From contig CM121343.1 of NCBI GenBank assembly GCA_051530055.1, forward strand, positions 1,922,001-1,986,000: DNA of 64,000 bases, in the 5' to 3' direction. This stretch comes from Neoechinorhynchus agilis. Taxonomy: Eukaryota > Acanthocephala. This document shows positions 10,801-20,532 of this stretch, in pieces. The position numbers and the translations under genes are program-made. Positions within the stretch are counted from its first letter, which is position 1. Each line of letters opens with the position of its first letter. The notes beneath the pieces are model-generated. The model was not told the origin of the DNA. It was given only the letters and a program-made list of their open reading frames with translations, and did not search any database.

Positions 10801-11969
10801 GCATATATTTTTATTGATGATTTAAGGATGGAAAACTTGGGAAGGACGACCATCGTCGATTATTTGCCTCCTTCACATACAAAAAGTACTTGCAGGTATG
10901 CGATTCTCGTCTTTGAACAAAGAGATAAAGCAATTCCATGGAATTTAAAATTCAAAGCACTTTGCACAAAATATAACCGATTACGGTATAAAAAACTCAC
11001 ATGGTATTACAACTTTGTCCCACTCTACACACTGGAGTTCAATGTAACAGCCGATTGATTTGAAGTTCCCATTGTTAAGGTAACGAATACTCAAGGGTTT
11101 TAAAAATAAACACTCTTCCACACACAATTCTGAAGTTTGACCAATTAAGTTTATTAAAAGCTTGAACATAACCATTAATTACGGTCCTGTAAAGTTCCTT
11201 TGGTTGCCTCCATACATGCCTCCGAAAAAATACGGCACCACGGGAAGCCTTCCACGGCGGAATAGGTATAGCCTAAATTTAAAATTAGATCGTATTTTAG
11301 AACAGAAGAATAAATACGTCATAACGAAGGCCAGCGGAATTGTCAATATGCCCACAATCGAAATTACAATACAAAAAATATATAACCAGGTATCATCCAT
11401 CTTCTAAGTGATATAAAGTTCGTAAGTCTAGAGTAGTTGGTAAAGATTTTTAGGTCTTACCTCGAAATGAATTGCGTTCGTCAAACCGTGAAAGTTCGTC
11501 CCGTAATACAGAAAGACGAAAGCAACTAAAAATAAAATCCGTCTTGGTCTTAAAAAAAGCCTGTACAGCATAAAAATTGTGCCGTCCTTGTAGTTTCGAA
11601 ATTACAGCCACAATATTAACAAACTATGATGTTCAAAATTATCCCATTTTACTGTTTTAGAATTGCGTGCTCTATTCTGATCACCCACTTTAATTTTAAA
11701 ACTATTATTTTCCAAATAAAAAATGCTTAGAAAGGCTATGAATATGCAATGAAAATAAATCATGACAATGTGAATTAAACCAAATTGCAGCTTTGTCGAG
11801 ACATTGAAGTATTAATTTCAAGCTTGTAAACACTTCAGATCGCATTTAACCTTAGATTAAATCGATGGCTGTCATTTATGTCATCTTTAAGATAATAATC
11901 GTTTCAAGTTTTTTACAATTCATAACATTTATTGTGATTTATTGTAATACTGACATGCTAATTTCTCGA
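10735..11969. repeat. left arm of large inverted duplication
   Basis: 10831-11969 (1,139 bp) is the reverse complement of 16810-17948 (1,139 bp) with no length change. Non-coding flanks differ at only a few positions. Further out, 10735-10797 pairs with 18069-18131 and 10187-10216 with 18517-18546, so the mirror order continues past short replaced segments (33 bp here, about 120 bp in the other arm). The arms are 4.84 kb apart. Confidence 0.95.
11179..11571 (-). CDS. small two-exon membrane protein, copy A
   Basis: Exon 1 is 11461-11571 (37 codons), the intron is 11404-11460 (57 nt, GTAAGA...TTAG) and exon 2 is 11179-11403; 111 residues in all. Exon 1 starts MLYRLFLRPRR and continues with a hydrophobic stretch (about residues 11-24) that could be a signal peptide or first membrane helix. 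Exon 2 starts KMDDTWLYIF and has a long membrane helix (about residues 42-67) ending TYLFFC. A strongly basic segment (SKIRSNFKFRLYLFRRG) follows, then a Gly/Asn-rich tail ending RNFTGP, with an N-F-T sequon. AATAAA lies downstream of the stop. I do not recognise the family. The splice sites and open frame are preserved in both copies, and the differences between copies are concentrated in exon 2, which argues for a functional gene. Confidence 0.7.
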
Positions 11970-12253
11970 GTTCGCCAAGGAACGTCTAGAAAAACAAGAC
12001 CACCTTATTGAAGTGTGATATAATTTGTAACTAGTCGTTTTAGACCTCATTGCCAGGGAGAGCTTAATAAAGAATGGATAATCGGTATTTTATAATTGAA
12101 GCATGATCAAAAATTACGAAAAATAAAACACTTGAAAATTAATTTTACTTTGACCAATTTGAAAATCGTCCCGTGATTATTAAGTAACTTCGGCATTACC
12201 ATTAACGTGAACTCCTATACGATCTTCGACTTCGTTTCATCAAATTCTTGTAT
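11970..12253. other. AT-rich non-coding DNA
   Basis: No coding frame, structural RNA or repeat match can be supported here. Confidence 0.4.
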
Positions 12254-12463
12254 TCAACCCATAACCACGATTAGTTCAGTAGCCTTGAGTGCGGAATAGT
12301 TCTTATAAACTTCATTCGGCAATATCTGTCGAAAATTTGGGACAATAACAACACGTTTTATTATAATAACATTTTTTAGAATTTTTTTTATTTTTTTATG
12401 TGGATCACCCAGTAGTCTTTGGATATATATTTTTTTCATATACACGGCCGAATGGACAGTCAA
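12254..12463 (-). mobile_element. Penelope-like element fragment, upstream RT region
   Basis: The minus-strand reading MKKIYIQRLLGDPHKKIKKIL aligns with MEKMYQKLPAEPYIKILKN at the truncated end of the 7.6-9.5 kb element. The adjoining sequence (ATACACGGCCGAATGG) is shared with 9520-9540. A small diverged relic. Confidence 0.5.
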
Positions 12464-12815
12464 TCTCCCAATTTTTGTCTGGGAAGCGCTGGTCTACGCT
12501 CTGAAGAATCGGAAAGCTTTTCCATGCTAAAGTAGCAAAGTTTGTACATTCCGCTATGTGCTGAGGTGACCAAGTGGACTAATACTCCAAGTCCCAGTTA
12601 AGGATCAACGGGTTCGAATCCACGACCACCGATGACGCACATCAAAGGGGATGAAATACTGCTGAAGGGAGAAAACTCACTGATGAGTCCCGCCTCCTGG
12701 AGGTATCCGAGAATCTGGAGGGATGTACAAACTTATAACCGTACGGTCTTGGGGCATTGAGCGCAGACCAGCTCTTCCCAGACCAAAAATCGGGGAATGG
12801 CTTTCCATTCGGCCA
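12425..12815. repeat. inverted repeat enclosing a tRNA-derived SINE-like sequence
   Basis: The left arm (12425-12545) and right arm (12715-12815) are imperfect reverse complements (GGGAAGCGCTGGTCTACGCTC versus GAGCGCAGACCAGCTCTTCCC). Between them, about 12558-12640, is a tRNA-like stretch with an A-box-like GTGACCAAGTGG and a B-box-like GGGTTCGAATCCACG, spaced as in Ser/Leu-type tRNAs. The acceptor ends do not pair well, so this is a SINE head or tRNA relic and not a working tRNA gene. Confidence 0.6.
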
Positions 12816-12889
12816 TTATAATAACATGTTTATTTTTAATAACAGGATATTTCTTTAATCATAGATGTCACGAAATCTTTCACGCCACC

Positions 12890-13375
12890 GCTATGGATCA
12901 CTCAGCTGCCGTCCTGGTGTAAAAATCGAAAGGGCGGATGCAGCGTTCCTTCCCCGGTCACAGGGGCAGACTAATGTTTTGTAGGAGGAATGCTTCTACC
13001 CTCTGATCGCCAGTGATTCGTCTCAATCTCTAAGGCAATTGCTTGACCAGTTCCTGCGCCGCGGTACCAAACGACCCGAGTGTCTCGACGCCAAAGGGAA
13101 CAAAATAATGATTTCGACTCAGGTCGCAGTATTTAATCCTTTTGCGGTCCTCAACGGCGGTTGTTGCTCCTCTGGTTTAATGGTGGCGAATTTAATGTTG
13201 CTGGCTGCGGACCCTTCTTGCCACGGGAATACTGTGAAACAGTTCGGTCTACGGCCATCGAATCGGCAAGGATTGCTCGGCTCTAAGATGTTGAGCGCAT
13301 TCACAGTATTCAGGGCATCAATATGGTTTTACGGTCGCTCCGCAACGGCAGCGATGGGATGTGCAGTTCAATAAC
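12890..13375 (-). mobile_element. fragment of the uncertain-class retroelement
   Basis: Minus-strand reading shows CRFDGRRPNCFTVFPWQ and a tail equivalent to HYFVPFGVETLG. It is the C-terminal portion of the same family as 5.0-6.4 kb, in a diverged and broken copy. Confidence 0.65.
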
Positions 13376-13720
13376 CATGTTTTGTATTCAGAAACAATAC
13401 CCACTCCGAATGCAATAGTGATCACCATTAGAAGACATTCACCAATAGACGAGACGGTGAAAGCATCGGCGATAAATGATTTTGAACCCCTTTGACCCTG
13501 AAAAAAAGGATGTCATTTACGACGTTTAATCGTACAAAGCTAGATTTAAACGATCTTATTTATTGATTGTTTGTACCGTTGCTGCAGTCATTAAGCAAAG
13601 CTGATTTTATTTCCAGTGCTAAAGAGAGCAATTGCTTATAAGTAAACTTGAATTGGATTTAATTACAAAAAAAACAGAACTAATTAAGCTTAAATACGTT
13701 GGCTCTACGGATTGATCACC

Positions 13721-14128
13721 ATGGCAACTAAATATCTAATATGTTCAAAATTTAGTAGTGGGACGTTCATCAACTTCGTCTTCAGAATGGAAACACCGTG
13801 CCACGACTACCCACTCCAAGGCATGTACGTCGTCAATTTGGAAGTTCAACACGGTTCAACGATGTTGCCGTTGTACTTGCAAAGAGATAGACCTATCAGA
13901 GTATCGGATCTCCAAGAGAAAATCGCGAAGGTTTCATGCATTCCTATGTGCATGCAGCGAATTTACTTTGAAGGACAGTACCTCCATCGATGGCCTAACG
14001 CACGGCTCTTGGACTTTGGCGCCGTGAATGGAGTTCGTTTAACTCTTGCCGGCACCACCTGCACAAGACACGATCCCAAGTGCACTGAGTGTCTCGTTTG
14101 TAAGGATGCCAACGTTTGTTATCACTGA
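13721..14128 (+). CDS. ubiquitin-like domain protein with Cys-rich tail
   Basis: A single-exon frame of 135 residues. The chosen ATG (13721) sits in CACCATGG, an excellent Kozak context; the open frame extends slightly upstream only through non-ATG codons. Residues about 35-111 fit a ubiquitin-like fold: a beta hairpin (MYVVNLEVQHG ... LPLYLQ), a helix (RVSDLQEKIAKVSCIP), the core strand QRIYFEGQYLHRW equivalent to ubiquitin QRLIFAGKQLEDG, then ARLLDFGAVNGVRLTLAG. There is no C-terminal diglycine for conjugation. After the fold comes a short tail with Cys114, Cys121, Cys124, Cys127, Cys133 and His135, which could bind zinc. A poly(A) signal lies 28 bp beyond the stop. It sits alone among transposon fossils, between the arms of the inverted duplication. 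It could be a retrocopy of a UBL protein. The family is not assigned. Confidence 0.65.
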   Translation: MATKYLICSKFSSGTFINFVFRMETPCHDYPLQGMYVVNLEVQHGSTMLPLYLQRDRPIRVSDLQEKIAKVSCIPMCMQRIYFEGQYLHRWPNARLLDFGAVNGVRLTLAGTTCTRHDPKCTECLVCKDANVCYH

Positions 14129-14155
14129 GGGCGACAGAGTTAAAATTATTTACTG

Positions 14156-14161
14156 AATAAA
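14156..14161 (+). terminator. AATAAA poly(A) signal
   Basis: A canonical hexamer in ACTGAATAAAAATAAG, 28 bp after the stop of the ubiquitin-like gene. It supports that gene being transcribed. Confidence 0.55.
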
Positions 14162-14620
14162 AATAAGCTTTTTGAATGAGTACAATGCTTTTGGAAAAAT
14201 AGGGATGGATTGCAAGCTTTGCGGCCAACTATTGAGTTTCGTGGTCAGACTGCCAGTAATATCAATGGCGGAAAACACTAATCTGGGGAACACAAAGAGA
14301 CGCATCCACGCAGTCTGTCAATATAGAGGTGAATCTCTTTGCGGCCTGATATCACGCGCCCCTTGGGATTATTTTAAGAACGTCTCTAGGCAAAACTCGT
14401 ACAATATTCCCTTCAAATGGAATTTAATTTTGTACTGGTGATAGGATTTTTAGGCCTCCAATCAATGGACTTTGGGGATGAACCGGAACCGCTGCAGCGT
14501 GAATCACGGGGTCATGAACCCTTAGAACTCTTGTTTGCATCAGGGAGAAAATTTCATCACAAACCTCACAGATTCGGATGAGATTACTAAGCGCTGCTTG
14601 GTTGTTCAGCCGCATGTTTT

Positions 14621-15545
14621 ATCTAGTGATGATTGTTTGATAGACAATCCGACTGAAAGATAGATTTTATTCAAACACCAAGCTTTTGCCGTCCAACGGC
14701 TTCTTCAGGGTGTAATCTGCAATGCGAGTGGAGGTTCACAGGAGATTCATGACGGCAGACAACTCATCCTTCTGGTTAATGAGTGTCCTACCGACCGACC
14801 GGTGCCCGCTAGAGTAATCACGATCCCGGGTCTCTCGGGAGATGATCAGCGCTTCCGCTATCGACAGTTCGACGGGATCCTGCGCTTTGTACATTATGCG
14901 CGTGGACAGCCGAACTGTTCCACCCGGGTGGACTCGCGAATAATGTTTCGCCCACGGTGTCGTCACATACGATTGCGCACTTGGGTTCAACGAGTTTCGT
15001 ACATGCTCGGTTACTCTTTGGCGAAGTGGCCTTTCTGTTTTGCCCACGTACGTGACCAAGTGGCCACGGTCAATCCGACACCGTTCACATCGGATCTCGT
15101 AAACCACACTGCTCTGATCGCACATCTTCCAGTCACGATCAACTGCGTGCTGAAGCTCCTCCTCGTCCATCCTCGCACCTGCTGCGTATCTGCACATTAG
15201 GCACGACCGAGGGCATTCCTGATGATCCTCATGATGCCTCGTTCTCGTCAGCATCCTCCGCTGCGTTCTATACCCTCTGTGCACAATACGCACATTCAAT
15301 CCTTCTTGCCCGAGCAGTACTTTGACTCTCTTCGTGAACATTTCACTCACGTACGGAATTCGTAGGATCGGCCTATCGTCCTTTCGTTCCCTCATGGGTC
15401 CAACGTCCCGTCTAATTCTATTTTCCACTTCTCGCTGTAACCCTTCGATCTCCTCTGTCGAATATCCGTTGTCCGCGAAGATCTTGTTTACTGCTTCCAC
15501 CGCTCCACGCTTCGCTTCCAACGACGATGAGCAGGTGGTTGCCGA
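14621..15545 (-). mobile_element. 5'-truncated Penelope-like element, GIY-YIG part intact
   Basis: Nearly identical to 7553-8455. The 261-codon frame (14736-15521) runs from MEAKRGAVEAVNK through the GIY-YIG core YVGKTERPLRQRV to the element end. Truncation at about 15545 removes the RT, as is typical of target-primed insertion. The terminal sequence (TGATTGTTTGATAGACAATCC) is shared with copy 1 and defines the 3' end. In this copy the hammerhead-like hairpin (14677-14712) reads AAAA where the other has GAAA. Confidence 0.9.
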
Positions 15546-15923
15546 TTATTTTAACTTCGTCGAAGATATTCAAATCAAAGCAACGCTTTTATAAATATAA
15601 GCTACGCACTTAGATTCGATTGAGTCTTGAAAATTCTAAATCCGATCACTCGTTTAAAAAATCTACTCATTCTTGTATGTTTTGATGCTCAGATTATTTT
15701 TAAATGTAAAATTCGTTGGGTCTGCGAGAAATCCGCGACCTCACATATCGACAATCCAATTTAATTTTACATATTTATTAGGGGATTTATTAGATGCAAG
15801 TAAACAATATTTACAAATAATAATTAAAAATTTAGACGATTCAATTACAATTTTTGTTGAAAACTGTAAGTTATGAATTTTTTTGTTCAAATATTTTTTT
15901 GGGTTGATTTCAAACTCAACTTT
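15546..15923. other. AT-rich non-coding DNA
   Basis: One 67-codon plus-strand frame lies at 15673-15876 and could donate at AACT|GTAAGT, but I found no compatible next exon. Nothing further can be supported. Confidence 0.35.
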
Positions 15924-16283
15924 TTAGTCGCGTCTTTCTACAAATGAAGGTGGACGGGCGCTGTTCAATGCTAAAACGTGCATAAAATACCCAGTGAATA
16001 TTCCTTCACTGGATTCTCTGATATTCATTAAAATATCACAGAAACGACCATCGATGAGTTCAAGCTAAAAGAAATTGGAATTTTCATCAAGATTTAAAAA
16101 ACTGAGATTTACCGTTATGACAGTTGGACGTACGCCTTCTATGCAAGGACGAATAATGTGCTTTCGAACGATAAGATGAGAATATCTTGTAACTCGAATT
16201 TCCTTACAAATAATATTTTTAGACTTGTTGACGCATTCTTGGATTATTTCCGTATTTAAATATGTGTCCGATGGAGAATACAT
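15924..16283 (-). CDS. hypothetical two-exon protein, 103 residues
   Basis: Exon 1 is 16113-16283 (57 codons), the intron is 16065-16112 (48 nt, GTAAAT...TTTTAG) and exon 2 is 15924-16064, ending FVERRD-stop. Joining leaves the frame open in phase 0. The protein is Ile-rich and soluble-looking: KEIRVTRYSHLIVRKHI in exon 1, LELIDGRFCDILMNIRESS in exon 2, no membrane segment. The ATG directly follows CGTTAG, an acceptor-like site, so there is either an upstream exon I could not find or trans-splicing at this point. I do not recognise the family. Confidence 0.45.
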
Positions 16284-16809
16284 CTAACGAAAAGAAAGCG
16301 ATCGGTTCTATAAGCAAAATTTGAAGGAGCAAGAAAATGAATACTTTTCTATACGTTTATCTGAACACTTTTTTCTCCAGAAGATATAGACCCTTTTTCG
16401 CATGAATGTACTTTATTCGTATTGCTCTTTTTTTAGCTTCTAGCCAATGAGATTCGTTTCAAGGGTCGGTGATGGAGGCACGTGATTTCATTCGCAAATT
16501 TATGTTCGTCTTCACGACGTGGTCACTTTTTGTTTCTAAAAACTTTGGATTTGAATTGAGCAAACACTTTATTCTTACAACTTTTAAATCTCATAAATTG
16601 GTCATTTTAAAGACTGAGAACTTTTAGTGGAGCTTGAAATACTTAAGAAATTTGATTTATGCATTTATTTAAGAAAGACTACTTTAATTGTTTTTGTATT
16701 TAAAAAGCAGGAAAACTACAATTAATAAATAATTTCATTTTTGAATCGGTCTATTTCTCGTATTTTCATCCGTGAAACATTAGTCATCGCGGTAATGTGA
16801 GACTCTAAA
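16284..16809. other. AT-rich non-coding DNA
   Basis: Possible upstream sequence of the gene at 15.9-16.3 kb. No supported coding exon or repeat. Confidence 0.35.
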
Positions 16810-18131
16810 TCGAGAAATTAGCATGTCAGTATTACAATAAATCACAATAAATGTTATGAATTGTAAAAAACTTGAAACGATTATTATCTTAAAGATGACA
16901 TAAATGACAGCCATCGATTTAATCTAAGGTTATATGCGATCTGAAGTGTTTACAAGCTTGAAATTAATACTTCAATGTCTCGACAAAGCTGCAATTCGGT
17001 TTAATTCACATTGTCATGATTTATTTTCATTGCATATTCATAGCCTTTCTAAGCATTTTTTATTTGGAAAATAATAGTTTTAAAATTAAAGTGGGTGATC
17101 AGAATAGAGCACGCAATTCTAAAACATTAAAATGGGATAATTTTGAACATCATAGTTTGTTAATATTGTGGCTGTAATTTCGAAACTACAAGGACGGCAC
17201 AATTTTCATGCTGTACAGGCTTTTTTTAAGACCAAGACGGATTTTATTTTTAGTTGCTTTCGTCTTTCTGTATTACGGGACGAACTTTCACGGTTTGACG
17301 AACGCAATTCATTTCGAGGTAAGACCTAAAAATCTTTACCAACTACTCTAGACTTACGAACTTTATATCACTTAGAAGATGGATAATACCTGGTTATATA
17401 TTTTTTTTATTGTATCTTCGATTATGGGCGTATTGACAATTCTGCTGGCCGTCGCTACGACGTATTTATTCTTCTGTTCTAAAATACGATCTAATTTTAA
17501 ATTTAGGCAATATCTATTCCGCCGTGGAATACTTCCCGTGGTGCCGTATTTTTTCAGAGGCATGTATGGAGGCAACCAAAGGAACTTTACAGGACCGTAA
17601 TTAATGGTTATGTTCAAGCTTTTAATAAACTTAATTGGTCAAACTTCAGAATTGTGTGTGGAAGAGTGTTTATTTTCAAAACCCTTGAGTATTCGTTACC
17701 TTAACAATGGGAACTTCAAATCAATCGGCTGTTACATTGAACTCCAGTGTGTAGAGTGGGACAAAGTTGTAATACCATGTGAGTTTTTTATACCGTAATC
17801 GGTTATATTTTGTGCAAAGTGCTTTGAATTTTAAATTCCATGGAATTGCTTTATCTCTTTGTTCAAAGACGAGAATCGCATACCTGCAAGTACTTTTTGT
17901 ATGTGAAGGAGGTAAATAATCGACGATGGTCGTCCTTCCCAAGTTTTCGTGCAGCGGGGCAATGCGGCTAGCATTTTGGCCAGCGCCGATGAATAGGAGC
18001 GTCGAAGAAACTATAAATTATGTATGCGTGCTTTTGGTTAAATAAAAGTAGAACGTCTTTAAAATAGTGTGGTAATTTCGCCAAAGGGGACGAAATAATG
18101 ATTTCGATTCAGGCCCATGTATTTAATTTTT
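16810..18131. repeat. right arm of large inverted duplication
   Basis: Mirror image of 10735-11969. The continuous part is 16810-17948. Positions 17949-18068 are unique to this arm and replace 33 bp in the other. 18069-18131 matches 10735-10797 inverted and consists of retroelement tail sequence, so the duplicated unit already contained that element when it was copied. Confidence 0.95.
17208..17600 (+). CDS. small two-exon membrane protein, copy B
   Basis: Exon 1 is 17208-17318, the intron 17319-17375 (57 nt, identical to copy A) and exon 2 17376-17600; 111 residues. Exon 1 encodes the same protein sequence as copy A. Exon 2 differs at 15 nucleotides that change 12 residues and leave one silent difference. 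The changes cluster in the membrane helix and the adjoining basic segment: for example D/N at the start, C/F, I/S, V/M, P/L and F-V-M/V-A-T within the helix, then L/Q, R/I and G/R after it. The SKIRSNFKF core and the tail MYGGNQRNFTGP are unchanged. No family is recognised. It is likely a membrane or secreted protein under unusual selection. Confidence 0.7.
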
Positions 18132-18430
18132 GGCACGAACACCTGATTTGGTGTGTGCCAAAGCGCCATCTGACAAGTTTGCCCTATTGCCAGAGGCATG
18201 GGCCTTCGCGGAAACGGAACGCGGAAAGCGAATCAGGCTGACCCTTCTGTTCTTGATGAACGACTGTGGTCGTCAGGAGAAGAAGGAATTGGCGTTTGAA
18301 GTCTTGGCGGACAATCCTGGTGTAGCCTGCACCTACAGCGATTACCCTCATCAGCTTGGAGGTTTACACAATGTTCAGCTAGCGGATGGAGTGGCTCCGC
18401 AAGCTGAAACGCATGGTTGTCTTCTTTGAA
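18132..18430 (+). CDS. orphan GC-rich open frame, about 99 residues
   Basis: Continues directly from the inverted-duplication arm. It reads ARTPDLVCAKAPSDKFALLPEAWAF and so on to HGCLL-stop with no interruption, at noticeably higher GC than the AT-rich surroundings. No homologous domain is recognised. It could be the N- or C-terminal piece of an unrecognised mobile element, or transferred DNA. No poly(A) signal or splice sites are obvious. Confidence 0.25.
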
Positions 18431-19030
18431 GAGTGTGCCAATGTTTATCGGAGGCGCACGGCCAGAACATTACTCCCCGGCGCATGCAAAGGCAGTGCAG
18501 GTTCTCTGTCATGCGAGTTTGCAACCATTGACGGGTACCTACTCGCTGCCTGAATCACCACACCAAAGATTAAGCGCCTGATTGCTGCCACACTTATAAG
18601 TGGAAGTCGAACAACACATTCAACACTCGAGTAACCTTTAAACATAGCGCACAATCCCTCATAAAATATAACCAAGCGATATGACCCAGTCATGGATACA
18701 ACAAATCCCTTCAGGCGCTTGACACGATGTTAAAAGACCTGTGGAATAATAATAAACTGATGGTACCAGCCCTATTGCTCTTAGCTGGTGACTGAGGTAA
18801 ACGCTTCCAATAATAGCCAGATCAACAACGGCTATCGAAATTAAAAATGATAATTACACGTTTTATTGTTCAGAGTAGAGGAACCATGCACCTCTGGGTC
18901 CTCGCGAACACCAGTCGTGAGAGGTTCCTTGAATGTGTTTGTTTATTTTTGAAGTGAGACGGTTCTGGTCGGGTGGGTTTGTTGGTAGTTATTGTTTATA
19001 GGAGAATTTGTGAGTCATTTCAAGTTAAGA
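18431..19030. other. unassigned, mostly non-coding
   Basis: Holds the 30-bp mirror match 18517-18546 (to 10187-10216, inverted). Nothing else can be supported. Confidence 0.35.
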
Positions 19031-20346
19031 TATCCGAGAAGATTGGGTAGTTTGGCAGAAGGAGCGGAGGTATAGGGAGGTCCGAGGTATTGGAGAATGA
19101 AAGGAATTGGGATTGAAAATGGGTTTAAAGGCGTTGTGATTGTTTGTTGAAAATCTTATAAGGGCATTCGGTGAGAGGAGGAAAATAAATTGTGCAAATT
19201 TTAGAGGCGTTTCTATGAAACTTTTCAAGGCGACGGATTTGTGATTTGGAAAGGATGCAAAAGACGGGATAGCCGTTGGTGGGGAAGGCTAAAATAGAGC
19301 TGTAGTAAAATTTGGAGAGATCGGCCGAAGGGACTCCTAAATGGCGGAAGATTAAGAGGCTGTAAATTTGCGTTTGAGGGTGAATTAAATATGGGAGTCC
19401 CATTTCAGATTGTGTTGATATTGGCGACACAGAATCGTTGGATGTCGTTTGGAAAATCGGGATAGGATGTGAGGTTGCGGAAGAGAGAGGGATCATTTCG
19501 AGGCATGTGAAGAAATTCAGATGGAGTTTGTGATTGTTGCAGAAATCTTTTATGTCTGAGATTTCGTTAGATGTTAAGGAGAGGGAGAGAGATTGGATAG
19601 TGATTGAGGGATGGGGGGTGATATTGTCGGCATAAAAGAAAAGTTTAAAGTGATGCGAGAGAGGTTTAAGTTCGCTTAAGAAAATATTAAAAAGAAGTGG
19701 TGACAAGACAACACCTTGGGGTACGCCTTTGGCGAGGGGTTGGTTGATCGAGAAGGTGCCCATGTAGTTAATGTATTGTTGGCCACTGCGAAGATAATAT
19801 GCCAGTCAGTGGATCTGTGACGCGTTTAGACCAAAATCGGAACAGGCCTTGAGTAGTAAAAGGGCCATAGAGCCGAATGCTTTCGATAAGTCCAATCGAA
19901 TGAAGCGGGTGACGTGAGATGGATGATTGTCGAGGTTGCGTAGGAGCATGTCGTAAATGTAAAGTAGGGCAATCGTTGCTGAGCGTGAGTTTTTGTTAAG
20001 AAATGGAAAAGGGCGTGTTTTGAATCATTTTTCGGCAATTTTAGAAAAAGCGGGCAAAATTAATATTGGACGGAATGATTCGGTGGAAATCGGATGTCCA
20101 TTTTTCGGAAGAAGGATCACTTTAGCAGTTTTCAGACATGAAAGGTAGATTCCATATAAAAAGCTGCGATTTATAATAATGGTAAGAGGATCTATAAGTT
20201 CGGGGATGATGCAGCGAAGAACCCAGTTTGGGATTTCGGATTGAGGGGATGAATTTCTTGAGATGGAGGTTGACTTCACATGACGGAACATCCAGGGCTT
20301 CGTGAAGTACGTCGGACCATTTCAACATCCGCAAATTCTTGTCCAT
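19030..20346 (-). mobile_element. LINE (Jockey/CR1-like) RT, older and interrupted copy
   Basis: The minus strand carries the RT start (IPNWVLRCIIPELIDPL, then FRPILILPAFSKIAEK), a motif A region reading RLDLSKAFGS, GVPQGVVLSPLLFNIFLSEL, and FFYADNIT as the catalytic YADD-equivalent. It has several frameshifts and stops, so it is dead. The upstream part of the same element seems to lie at 24.15-24.75 kb, displaced by the plus-strand LINE at 20.4-24.1 kb. Confidence 0.75.
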
Positions 20347-20532
20347 CAGAATTAATTCGATTGTCTTCCAAATCGTACCATTATAGCGTTCGCATTGCTC
20401 TGTGGGTGAAAAGCGGCCGTGTGACTGAGGGTCGTCAGGTCACATGTCAACTAACGTTCAGGCGTTAGCGGAGGGTGGCATTCGGCCACCCAATACACTG
20501 AAGATACCGTATCTTCTGCAACAAGAGAGTTA

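Noticed and set aside
12558-12640. Functional tRNA-Ser or tRNA-Leu gene
   Set aside because: A and B boxes are present but the acceptor stem does not pair and the region is embedded in repeats, so it is better read as SINE-derived.
12675-12720. Hammerhead ribozyme at ACTGATGAGTCCC
   Set aside because: CTGATGAGTCC is a perfect first box, but no matching GGAC-GAAA partner follows at the right distance.
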